This document shows, one piece after another, positions 13,865 through 22,288 of a stretch of 24,973 bases of DNA (its first letter is position 1; each line of letters starts with the position of its first letter). A program made the position numbers and the translations under genes. Origin of the DNA: an uncultured Propionibacteriaceae bacterium (GTDB lineage Bacteria; Actinomycetota; Actinomycetes; Propionibacteriales; Propionibacteriaceae); the NCBI GenBank assembly GCA_938012815.1, contig CALLVV010000104.1, positions 1 through 24,973 of the forward strand, read 5' to 3'. The notes under the pieces are model-generated. The model did no database searches and was not told the origin of the DNA. It worked only from the letters and a program-made list of their open reading frames with translations.

Positions 13865-15973
13865 TCAGCAGCAGTCCTCGGGCACGAAACCGGCGTCGAG
13901 GATGCCCACGAGGTTCTTGACCTGCTCGTCCTTGGTGCGGCCGAGGCCGGACGGGGTGATGGTGTTGGTCAGCGAGATGCCGTCCAGGGCATCCGAGTAG
14001 TCGAGCTTGCCCACCGACAGCATCGAGGCGAGCATGCCGTGGTTGTCGACGCCGTTCTCGGGGTTGGCGCCCGGCGCGAACGGGGTGCCGGCCTCGTGAC
14101 CCGACGGGAAAGAGCCGGTCGCTTTGCCGTAGACCACGTTGGAGGTGATCGTCAGCACCGACTGGGTCGGCATGGCATCGCGGTAGAGCGGGATCTCCTT
14201 GATCTTGCTCATCACCGTGTGGACGATGGCGGCGGCGATCTCGTCGGCCCGGTCGTCGTCGTTGCCGTAGGTGGGGAAGTCGCCCTCGGTGATGTAGTCG
14301 ATCACGAGTCCCGTCTCGTCACGCACCGGGGTCACCTTGGCGTACTTGATGGCTGACAGCGAGTCCGCCACGATCGACAGACCCGCGATCCCGCAACCCA
14401 GGGTGCGCACGATGTCGGAGTCGTGCAGGGCCATCTCGATCGACTCGTAGGCGTAGCGGTCGTGGCAGTAGTGGATGATGTTGAGGGCCTCGACGTAGGT
14501 GGCGGCCACCCAGTCGAGCATCTTCTCGTAGCGCAGCCACACGTCGTCGAAGTCGAGGGGACCATCGCCCACAACCCCCTCGTGATCAGGAACGATCAAC
14601 TTGCCGCTCATCTCGTCGCGGCCACCGTTGATGGCGTACAGCAGGGTCTTGGCCGCGTTCATGCGGGCACCGAAGAACTGCATCTGCTTGCCGACCCGCA
14701 TCGGTGAGACACAGCACGCGATGGCGGCGTCATCGCCCCAGTGGGAGCGGATCTGCTCATCGGCCTCGTACTGCACCGACGAGGTCTCGATCGAGATCGC
14801 GGCACAGAACTCCTTGTAACCCTCGGGCAGTTTCGGATCCCAGAAGATCGTGATGTTCGGCTCCGGGGCGGGCCCCAGGTTGCGCAACGTCTGCAGCAGG
14901 CGGAACGACGTCTTGGTCACCAGCGAGCGGCCGTCCTCACCGATGCCGGCATCGGACCACGTGGCCCAGTAGGGATCGCCGGAGAAGATCTGATCGTACT
15001 CGATGGTGCGCAGGAAACGCACGATCCGCAGCTTGATCACCAAGGCGTCGATGATCTCCTGAGCGTCCTCCTCGGTGATCAGACCAGCGGCGAGATCGCG
15101 CTGGAAGTAGCAGTCGAAGAACGCCGACAACCGCCCGATGCTCATGGCGGCGCCGTCCTGCGACTTCACTGAGGCAAGGTAGCCGAAGTAGGTCCACTGC
15201 ACGGCCTCCTTCGCGTTGCGCGCGGGGCCGGAGATGTCGAAACCGTAACTGGCGGCCATGGCCTTGAGTTTCTTCAACGCCTTGATCTGCTCGGCGTGTT
15301 CCTCACGGAACCGCGCCCAGTGCTCCGAGAACGAGGCGTCGTCCACGGCGGCCTTGTCGGCCTGCTTGAACTCGATCAGCCTGTCCACCCCGTACAGCGC
15401 GACCCGGCGGTAGTCGCCGATGATGCGGCCGCGACCATAGGCATCGGGAAGACCGGTGATCACGTGCGCGGAACGAGCGGCACGGATGCGGGGGGTGTAG
15501 ATGTCGAAGACCGCTTCGTTGTGGGTCTTGCGGTACTTCGTGAAGATGTCCTTGACGTCCTGGTTGGGTTCCTTTCCGGCCTCCCGGATGGCGGTCTCCA
15601 CCATGCGCCAACCGCCGTTGGGCATCATCGCCCGTTTCAGCGGGGTGTCGGTCTGCAGGCCGACGATCACGTCGTCGTCCTTGCTGATGTGGCCGGGAGC
15701 GAAAGCATCGATGTCGGCGGGAGTCTCGGTGTCCACGTCATAGACGCGTCGGGCGCGCTCAACCGACAGGTAGTCCTTCTCCAAGGTGTCCCAGACCCGC
15801 AGGGTCTTGGCCGTCGGGCCGGCGAGGAATGCTGCATCACCTGCGTACGGCGTGTAATTTCGCTGGACGAAATCCCGGACGTCGATCGTTTCCTGCCATG
15901 GTCCGGGGGCGAAACCGTCCCAGGGGTCGGCTGGGGAGGGGTTCTCGGGAACGGTTTCCGTGAGGAGGGTCAT
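13865..15973 (-). CDS. pflB: Pyruvate formate-lyase core lacking the glycyl-radical domain
   Basis: Formate C-acetyltransferase converts pyruvate and CoA to acetyl-CoA and formate in anaerobic metabolism. This 702-residue protein keeps the PFL barrel and the adjacent active-site cysteines Cys420-Cys421 (IACCVSPMRVGKQMQFFGARMN), matching Cys418-Cys419 of E. coli. It ends with TPSGLGRTKDEQVKNLVGILDAGFVPEDCC, just where E. coli PFL (about 760 residues) goes on into the glycyl-radical segment. That segment is the next gene, grcA. The reading frame ends in a normal stop, with a ribosome-binding site for grcA following, so this is a settled split and not a recent frameshift. Two terminal cysteines are unusual. 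GAGG lies 4 bases before the ATG. No focA transporter is adjacent. Confidence 0.95.
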   Translation of the reverse strand: MTLLTETVPENPSPADPWDGFAPGPWQETIDVRDFVQRNYTPYAGDAAFLAGPTAKTLRVWDTLEKDYLSVERARRVYDVDTETPADIDAFAPGHISKDDDVIVGLQTDTPLKRAMMPNGGWRMVETAIREAGKEPNQDVKDIFTKYRKTHNEAVFDIYTPRIRAARSAHVITGLPDAYGRGRIIGDYRRVALYGVDRLIEFKQADKAAVDDASFSEHWARFREEHAEQIKALKKLKAMAASYGFDISGPARNAKEAVQWTYFGYLASVKSQDGAAMSIGRLSAFFDCYFQRDLAAGLITEEDAQEIIDALVIKLRIVRFLRTIEYDQIFSGDPYWATWSDAGIGEDGRSLVTKTSFRLLQTLRNLGPAPEPNITIFWDPKLPEGYKEFCAAISIETSSVQYEADEQIRSHWGDDAAIACCVSPMRVGKQMQFFGARMNAAKTLLYAINGGRDEMSGKLIVPDHEGVVGDGPLDFDDVWLRYEKMLDWVAATYVEALNIIHYCHDRYAYESIEMALHDSDIVRTLGCGIAGLSIVADSLSAIKYAKVTPVRDETGLVIDYITEGDFPTYGNDDDRADEIAAAIVHTVMSKIKEIPLYRDAMPTQSVLTITSNVVYGKATGSFPSGHEAGTPFAPGANPENGVDNHGMLASMLSVGKLDYSDALDGISLTNTITPSGLGRTKDEQVKNLVGILDAGFVPEDCC

Positions 15974-16050
15974 GGGGCCTCATTTCCTTAGAACGTTGGG
16001 TCATCAGCGGTGGCCGGGCCGACGAATGGAACGTCAGGCCGGGGCACGGT

Positions 16051-16089
16051 GACGGTGAGCGTTTTGTGTGACGGATGAGCGTTTTGTGT
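16051..16089. promoter_or_regulatory. Tandem 20-bp motif upstream of pflB
   Basis: TGAGCGTTTTGTGT occurs at 16056-16069 and 16076-16089, exactly 20 bases apart. Each copy is preceded by GACGG, with one extra A in the second. The two copies therefore fall on the same helical face, 83-116 bases before the pflB start. This is a good candidate for a regulator binding site, perhaps redox- or oxygen-responsive; I could not match it firmly to a known consensus. Confidence 0.5.
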
Positions 16090-16150
16090 ATCGATTGTCC
16101 GGCCAGTCTAACCACACAGGTTCCCACGACCTCAAGGGGGCGGCGCGGCG

Positions 16151-17308
16151 TTACCCCCGGGCCCTCTCCAGTGCCTCGGAAACAGCTGCCACCAAGTCCT
16201 CCGCGGACTCCAGGCCGATGCTCAGACGCAGCAGGCCGTCACCGATCCCGGCGACCGCGCGGGCCTCGGGGCTCATGCCGGCGTGGGTCATGGTCGCCGG
16301 GTGGCAGATCAGCGACTCCACCCCGCCCAGCGATTCCGCCAGGTGGAAAACCTGCAAACCCTTCAGGAAACGTTCGGCGGCTGGGCGACCCCCCGTCAGG
16401 TCGATGCTCAGCAGCGAGCCGAAACCAGACTGCTGCCTGGCGGCCAGATCGTGTCCCGGGTGGGTCTCCAGCCCGGGCCAGTGCAGGGCGGCCACGGCGG
16501 GATGCCCCTGTGCGGCCTCGACCACGGCCTCGGTGTTGATCGCGTGCATTCGGATGCGTGCATCCAAGGTTCGCAACCCCCGCAGCGTCAGGTAGGAGTC
16601 GAAGGCGCCGGCGGTCAGGCCGAGAGTATTGGCCAACCAGCCTACGTGCTCCGCGGCCTCGGGGTCGCGAGTGACCACGGCACCCCCGACCACGTCGGAG
16701 TGCCCGTTGATGAACTTGGTGGTGGAGTGCAGTACATAATCCGCGCCGAGGTCGATGGGGCGCTGCAGCAACGGCGAGCAGAAGGTGTTGTCAGCCACCA
16801 GTCGTGCGCCGGCGGCATGGGTGGCCTCGGCGACGGCTTCCAGGTCGGTGATCCGCAGCAGCGGGTTCGACGGGGTCTCCGCGAGCACCATCGAGGCGCC
16901 GTCGAGGGAGGCCGCGAAGTCCTCGGGGTCGGTGAAGTCCACGAACCGCGCTTCCAGGCGGCCTCGGGTGGCGTGATGGTTCAGCAGCCGCCAGGTCCCG
17001 CCGTAGCAGTCGTGCTGGCAGACCACCACACCACCGATCGGGACCAGCTCCTCGACAAGCAGCGTCACGGCCGCCAGGCCCGTCGCCACCACGGTGGCGG
17101 CGGCACCCCCTTCAAGGGCCGCCAGAGCGTCCGACAGGAGGTCACGGGTGGGGTTGCCGGCTCGGGAATAGTCGTAGCTGCCCGGCTCCCCGGGAGCAGT
17201 GAAAACGTAGTTCGTCGAGAGATGGATGGGGGGCACGACCGCCCTGTGGGAGGTGTCCGTTCCGAGTCCGGAGCGCATCGCGCGGGTCCAGGTGCCGAGT
17301 TCCGCCAT
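16151..17308 (-). CDS. metB: Cystathionine gamma-synthase
   Basis: This 385-residue PLP enzyme of the Cys/Met metabolism family should join cysteine to an O-acyl-homoserine to make cystathionine in methionine synthesis. The PLP lysine is Lys198 in HSTTKFINGHSDVVGG, the same number as in E. coli MetB, and the length is nearly identical. Other family marks are YSRAGNPTRDLL, ETPSNPLL and DNTFCSPLLQRP. Cystathionine gamma-lyase or an O-acylhomoserine sulfhydrylase cannot be fully excluded from sequence alone, but the residue context fits MetB best. The start is supported by AGGAG 6 bases upstream. No SAM riboswitch fold was recognised in the 139 bases before it. It is downstream of the terminated ABC ATPase gene, so it is transcribed alone. 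Confidence 0.9.
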   Translation of the reverse strand: MAELGTWTRAMRSGLGTDTSHRAVVPPIHLSTNYVFTAPGEPGSYDYSRAGNPTRDLLSDALAALEGGAAATVVATGLAAVTLLVEELVPIGGVVVCQHDCYGGTWRLLNHHATRGRLEARFVDFTDPEDFAASLDGASMVLAETPSNPLLRITDLEAVAEATHAAGARLVADNTFCSPLLQRPIDLGADYVLHSTTKFINGHSDVVGGAVVTRDPEAAEHVGWLANTLGLTAGAFDSYLTLRGLRTLDARIRMHAINTEAVVEAAQGHPAVAALHWPGLETHPGHDLAARQQSGFGSLLSIDLTGGRPAAERFLKGLQVFHLAESLGGVESLICHPATMTHAGMSPEARAVAGIGDGLLRLSIGLESAEDLVAAVSEALERARG

Positions 17309-17447
17309 GAGTGTCTCCTGTGCAGGGCCATCAGATCCGGCCCCAAACTACTGCACCCCGGCCGTGCCGCGGGCGCCCATCTCATCAGGTTTGTCCCGGT
17401 TCTGGCCGGATGACTCTCGGCCGGTTCCCGGCCCGGTGAATTGAGAA

Positions 17448-17483
17448 AACGAGGTCCTGCGCCCCGGGGCGCAGGACCTCGTT
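17448..17483 (-). terminator. Rho-independent terminator of the sugar ABC ATPase gene
   Basis: Two perfect 18-base arms form a palindrome (AACGAGGTCCTGCGCCCC and its complement), starting 13 bases after the stop at 17497. Read on the minus strand the hairpin is followed by TTCTCAATT, a weak U-tract. It separates the ABC ATPase gene from metB and is the clearest terminator in the window. Confidence 0.8.
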
Positions 17484-17496
17484 CGTCTCGGGTGCT

Positions 17497-18594
<1,098 letters not shown>

Positions 18595-18717
18595 GCCACA
18601 TTTCCTTTCCACGGGCAGGTACGTGCCCGACGATCCGTAGTGGTGGAAGTGACTCTTCCTCGCTGGACAGATTAACAGCAGCCCGATGTTCCGGGCAGGC
18701 ACCCCTCGAACAAGAAG

Positions 18718-18739
18718 AAAACCTTTTGACAAGGGTTTT
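18718..18739. promoter_or_regulatory. Imperfect inverted repeat in the ABC ATPase / Mrr intergenic region
   Basis: AAAACC and GGTTTT flank a 10-base centre that contains TTGACA, 124-145 bases before the ABC ATPase start. It might be a sugar-regulator operator. Apart from this, the 403-base stretch 18595-18997 between the two divergent genes shows no gene, and I could not place a convincing -10/-35 pair for either side. Confidence 0.3.
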
Positions 18740-18997
18740 GGCGAGAGAAGTAGTCGACCATCCATCGCACACCACCGCACCCGGCCAGTCCTCCTGGGGC
18801 CATCGGTGGGGTGGAGTGGGTCCCCTGATGGCTGGGGTTCGCTCCCGTTGCGCCCGGGCGTGGCACATCCGGGTGGCCGGTGCTCGCTGATCGGTTCTCG
18901 CGGTTTCGTGTGGCAATTGCCAGGGCGGGGTGTATTCGAAAATCTGGTTGTGTATGCTTTCTCCGCCTGATAGGCGCTACATCACGAAAACAAGGAC

Positions 18998-19969
18998 ATG
19001 TTCGATCAATTTTTGAGGGTCTTGGGAACGTTCGTCGAGACGGATAACCCTGTGCTGGTCCTGCTCGGAGTGGCGATCGCAGTTTTTGTGGCGGTGTGGC
19101 TCCTGTTGATGGTCGTCGATGTGGCCGTAACCGTGGTGCGCAGACTTCGTGCCGAGGCGGACGTCGGTGTGCGGATTCCTAGGGGATTCCGGGTCAAGCC
19201 CGCCAAGATAAACCGCGGAACCGGCGCGTTCATTCTGGTGTATCCGCGATGGCAGAAGGCGAACAAGGACGGAACGAGGGACTACAGGTACCGCGACAAC
19301 ACCGTGGTCAGAGGGTTCTCGGTGCTGGAGCTCGGGCGGTGGCGATTCGCATCCCGATCCGTGCTCCGATTCTACGAGTTTGTCGTCAGACTTCGCTCGA
19401 TGGGCCATGTGATCGCTCCATCGCGTGAGGAGATGGACAAGCTGAACCAGGTCAGCGCCCGGGCCCGGCTGAGATGGACTGGAAACACCAGTGGTGGCCT
19501 CTACCACCGGTTTGCCGAAGAACCGAGACAGTTCGAGATCTTCTGTGCAGAACTGTATCGGGAACTCGGGTACCGGGTGGAGGTCACTCCCCCGGTTGCG
19601 GACGGTGGATTCGACCTGGAGATGTTCCGTACTGGGGAGAGGACATTGGTCGAATGCAAATGCTTCAAACCGGATGCCTCAGTTGGTCGCCCCATTCTTC
19701 AGAAGCTTTTCGGTGCCAACGCGACCGAAAATGCGAATCGTCTCATCGTGGTGACCACGTCCACCTTCTCGAAGGGAGCGATCGCCTACGCCAAGGAGGT
19801 TGGCATCGAACTGGTCGAGGGCCGGGATCTGGTGGCGATGTGCAGTCGTGTCTGGGGGGCACATTCGCCCACGCAGGAACCAATGATGGAAGACGCGCAG
19901 CTGTCGCTGGAGGACCATCTGTTGAACATGCCCATCGACCTCCGGGACCGTTACGCATCTCTTCGCTGA
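18998..19969 (+). CDS. Membrane-anchored Mrr-type PD-(D/E)xK nuclease
   Basis: This 323-residue protein joins one N-terminal transmembrane helix (about 17-47, very hydrophobic, followed by Arg-Arg) to a C-terminal Mrr_cat restriction-endonuclease-like domain (about 170-285). The catalytic core is visible: DGGFD with Asp206, then VECK with Glu219 and Lys221, the PD-(D/E)xK pattern, and the preceding FEIFCAELYRELGYRVEVTPP typical of Mrr. The middle (50-165) is basic and unassigned. The single helix would tether the nuclease domain to the cytoplasmic membrane face. No methyltransferase or specificity subunit is adjacent, so it is an orphan type IV-like or housekeeping nuclease; defence against incoming or modified DNA is only an inference. 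Confidence 0.87.
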   Translation: MFDQFLRVLGTFVETDNPVLVLLGVAIAVFVAVWLLLMVVDVAVTVVRRLRAEADVGVRIPRGFRVKPAKINRGTGAFILVYPRWQKANKDGTRDYRYRDNTVVRGFSVLELGRWRFASRSVLRFYEFVVRLRSMGHVIAPSREEMDKLNQVSARARLRWTGNTSGGLYHRFAEEPRQFEIFCAELYRELGYRVEVTPPVADGGFDLEMFRTGERTLVECKCFKPDASVGRPILQKLFGANATENANRLIVVTTSTFSKGAIAYAKEVGIELVEGRDLVAMCSRVWGAHSPTQEPMMEDAQLSLEDHLLNMPIDLRDRYASLR

Positions 19970-20142
19970 GCGTTACCAACGACTCGGATGCGTTGTCACG
20001 TGGCGACCGGGGCACGAGACCCCGGAACCGCGGCCGGGTCACCTTCCGGACAGCGGACCCGGGCACGGCAGGTGCCTTCGCGGCAAGGAGGCCCGCTGCC
20101 GGAGTGGGGCGTCATTGGGGAGGCTCGCGTACCATCGAGCGG

Positions 20143-20889
20143 GTGAGCGAGGAACCCGGAACCACCGAAGAGATCCCCGAAGCCGAGGGCGAGGAGCAGG
20201 CCGCCGAGGAATGGTGGCAGGCCGATGGCATGCCCTGGAAACACAAACCAGGGCGCGCGGACATCGCGTGCATGGTGTGGATAGGGATCTACAGCGTCTA
20301 CGGGCTGGCGACGCTTCCCCTGCGTGGCTGGCTTTTCGGTTCCGCCACGGATGTGTTGGCCATGATCACGGGCGGGCGGGTCTCCGTCGCCGCCAGCGGG
20401 GCGCTTGCCGAGGTCGGGCGGCTGCCTCACTGGCCGGTGGTGCTGCTGGTCGCGGCCCTGGCCAGCATCAAGCTCGACTGGATCTACTGGTGGGCGGGAA
20501 AGTTGTGGGGCCACGGGATGATCGAGATCTGGGCGGGGAGCAGCAAACGCGCGGCGCGCAACTACGCCCGGGCCGTGCGCTGGGCCGAGAAACTCGGCCC
20601 CTGGGGTTTCGTCATCGCCTACCTGCCGATCCCGCTGCCCATCATGCCGGTCGTGTTCGTGCTGTCCGGGGCGACGGGGCTCAGCCTGAAACGTTTCCTC
20701 CTCTACGACTTCCTGGCGGGCGGGTTCTGGCTGGCGCTGTACTTCTGGTTCGGATGGCAGATCGGGGAGCCGGTGGTCGGTCTGCTCGACGCCTACGCCC
20801 GCATCGCGACCTATGTCGCGATCGGCCTGCTGGTGGTGGTGTTCGGTTCCGCGATCCTGAAATCCAAGAAATCCGTCAGGACGCGGTGA
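20143..20889 (+). CDS. DedA/VTT-family membrane protein
   Basis: This 248-residue integral membrane protein has an acidic N-terminal region (~45 residues) and then five or six hydrophobic segments. The VTT/DedA core is visible in YLPIPLPIMPVVFVLSGATGLSLKRFLLYDFLAGGFW, with its helix-break prolines and glycines. DedA proteins act as lipid transporters or scramblases linked to membrane potential and to undecaprenyl-phosphate recycling. I chose GTG 20143: TACCAT lies 7 bases before it (leaderless layout), and the much longer frame starting at 19474 overlaps the nuclease gene and reads as non-protein before this point. It overlaps the convergent methyltransferase by 14 bases at the stop. Confidence 0.8.
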   Translation: MSEEPGTTEEIPEAEGEEQAAEEWWQADGMPWKHKPGRADIACMVWIGIYSVYGLATLPLRGWLFGSATDVLAMITGGRVSVAASGALAEVGRLPHWPVVLLVAALASIKLDWIYWWAGKLWGHGMIEIWAGSSKRAARNYARAVRWAEKLGPWGFVIAYLPIPLPIMPVVFVLSGATGLSLKRFLLYDFLAGGFWLALYFWFGWQIGEPVVGLLDAYARIATYVAIGLLVVVFGSAILKSKKSVRTR

Positions 20890-21484
20890 GGACGGCCACC
20901 AGGAAGTCGCTGCCCGGCCGCCAGGGACGCAGGTCCCAGGTGGAGAAGGCCTGTTCCGGGGTCAGACCCGCTTCCTGCGCATCCTCGAGGAAGTCGGTGA
21001 ACTCGTAGCCGCGACCCGCACCGAAACCGGCGACCACACGACCCTCGGGGGCCAGGTGATCCCTGAGCCGGCGCAGGGTCTCGACGCGGGTCGAGGGGGC
21101 CAGGAAACCCATCACGTTTCCGGCCGACAGGATGATGTCGAAGTTCGCCTCGACGTCGCGGGCGGGCAGGTCCAGTTCCGCCAGGTCACCTACCAGGAAG
21201 GTCGGTCCGGGATGGTCCTCCTGAGCGGCGGCGATCAGGACGGGGTCGACGTCCACCCCCACCACGTGGTGGCCGCGTTCGTGGAGCCAGCCCGCGTGCC
21301 TGCCCGGTCCGCAGCCCGCGTCCAGGATGCGTGCACCTCGCGGTGCCATGGCGTCCACGGTGCGGGCCTCGCCGTACAGGTCGTGCCCGGCCGCCTCCAT
21401 GATCTTGAAACGTTCGATGTAGCGATGGGAGTGGTCGGGGTCCGCGGCGATCATGCGCGCCCACTTGCTCGGCTCAGGACTCAT
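20876..21484 (-). CDS. Class I SAM-dependent methyltransferase
   Basis: This 202-residue methyltransferase has motif I ILDAGCGPGRHAGWL, the ribose-binding acid in VVGVDVDPVLI, the acidic-adenine loop GDLAELDL, and FDIILSAGNVMGFL as motif IV. It has the size of small cytosolic Methyltransf_25 enzymes with unknown substrates. The frame extends to a TTG at 21493, but the ATG at 21484 is more likely, with a CACAAT -10-like box 8 bases before it. The stop overlaps that of the DedA-like gene on the other strand by 14 bases, which leaves no room for a shared terminator hairpin outside the coding DNA. The substrate cannot be deduced. Confidence 0.88.
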   Translation of the reverse strand: MSPEPSKWARMIAADPDHSHRYIERFKIMEAAGHDLYGEARTVDAMAPRGARILDAGCGPGRHAGWLHERGHHVVGVDVDPVLIAAAQEDHPGPTFLVGDLAELDLPARDVEANFDIILSAGNVMGFLAPSTRVETLRRLRDHLAPEGRVVAGFGAGRGYEFTDFLEDAQEAGLTPEQAFSTWDLRPWRPGSDFLVAVLTAS

Positions 21485-21542
21485 GGACGCCAATTGTGCT
21501 CGGGGTTCACCCGATTGTCGAAGTCCTTGCCCGGTGAGGGCG

Positions 21543-22097
21543 TCAATCCTCCGGGTCCTCCGGCTCCGCCCGTGCGGCCCGGGAAGCGGTGGTCCTGGGT
21601 GGTCTACGCACCCGCCAGTAGCCGCACGCCGACAGCACGGCGAGCGGTCCCCAGAGCAGCAGGGGAAGATAGCACCAGACCATGATGACCAGGGGCCAAC
21701 CGCTCATGGTGCCTCCATCCGGCCGGAGTCCGAAGGCGATGGCCGAAACCATGGCTATGTTGAAAATCCAGGTAGCCGCCAATCCTCCGAGAATCCCGAG
21801 CAGGGTGGGGATGAAACGCGGGATCGTCCAGCCGCGGATGCGCTCGCCCCAGGGGCGCACCAGCCCCACTGCGAGGAAGCCGAAACTTACCTGGACGATG
21901 CTCAGGGCGTAGACGTAGAGGTAGCCGTCGACGGCGTTCGGACTCAGCTCACGGGCGCGGAGGTCCGAGGTGCCCGGGAGCCACCCCATGATCATCGCAA
22001 CCCGCCACAGGGCGGAGGGCACCGTGCACAGGAACGCGCACCACGCGAACAGAACCAGCCACCCGGGGCGTTTGGGAATGGCATCCTCAGAAGTCAT
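21543..22097 (-). CDS. Hypothetical four-helix membrane protein
   Basis: I do not recognise a named family. The 184-residue protein has four clear hydrophobic stretches (about 13-37, 62-83, 97-124 and 133-158) and a charged C-terminal tail rich in Arg, Ala, Glu and Pro. The extracytoplasmic or cytoplasmic loop at 40-60 (LPGTSDLRARELSPNAVDGY) has no known motif. The ATG at 22097 has a GATACT box 6 bases upstream and no Shine-Dalgarno, so it too may be leaderless. It lies downstream of tRNA-Thr on the same strand. The coding pattern (third-position G and C) is good, so it is likely a real gene. Confidence 0.75.
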   Translation of the reverse strand: MTSEDAIPKRPGWLVLFAWCAFLCTVPSALWRVAMIMGWLPGTSDLRARELSPNAVDGYLYVYALSIVQVSFGFLAVGLVRPWGERIRGWTIPRFIPTLLGILGGLAATWIFNIAMVSAIAFGLRPDGGTMSGWPLVIMVWCYLPLLLWGPLAVLSACGYWRVRRPPRTTASRAARAEPEDPED

Positions 22098-22155
22098 GGT
22101 TTCAGTATCGTCCAGTGAAACCCGAAACCAGCGAAACCCTGCAACGTCCGCTCAG

Positions 22156-22228
22156 AGCCCCCGGAGGGAGTCGAACCCTCGACCACTCGCTTACAAGGCG
22201 AGCGCTCTGGCCGCTGAGCTACGGAGGC
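22156..22228 (-). tRNA. tRNA-Thr (anticodon TGT)
   Basis: The minus strand folds as a full cloverleaf of 73 bases. Acceptor GCCTCCG pairs with CGGGGGC (one G-T), the D-arm has AGCTCAG, the anticodon arm is CTCGC-CTTGTAA-GCGAG, and the T-arm is GAGGG-TTCGACT-CCCTC with discriminator T. The loop places TGT at 34-36, which reads ACA/ACG-type threonine codons. CCA is not encoded. Confidence 0.96.
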
Positions 22229-22288
22229 AGGTGGGCACAATTGTGCCCGGACGAAACGAAGTGGCCAAGTCGAGGTCGCGGGAGGTGG

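Noticed and set aside
17309..17447. SAM riboswitch or hammerhead ribozyme before metB (a CTGATGAG core is present)
   Set aside because: No partner GAAA core or stems were found for a hammerhead, and no SAM-I or SAM-IV signature was seen.
18595..18780. 62-residue N-terminal extension of the ABC ATPase
   Set aside because: The family starts at MATVSYREASRVYP, which has its own ribosome-binding site; the extension is low in family similarity.
19474..20142. Open frame extending far upstream of the DedA-like protein
   Set aside because: It overlaps the Mrr-like nuclease gene in another frame and translates to Arg/Gly-rich non-protein sequence. The GTG at 20143, with a -10 box 7 bases before it, explains the real gene.
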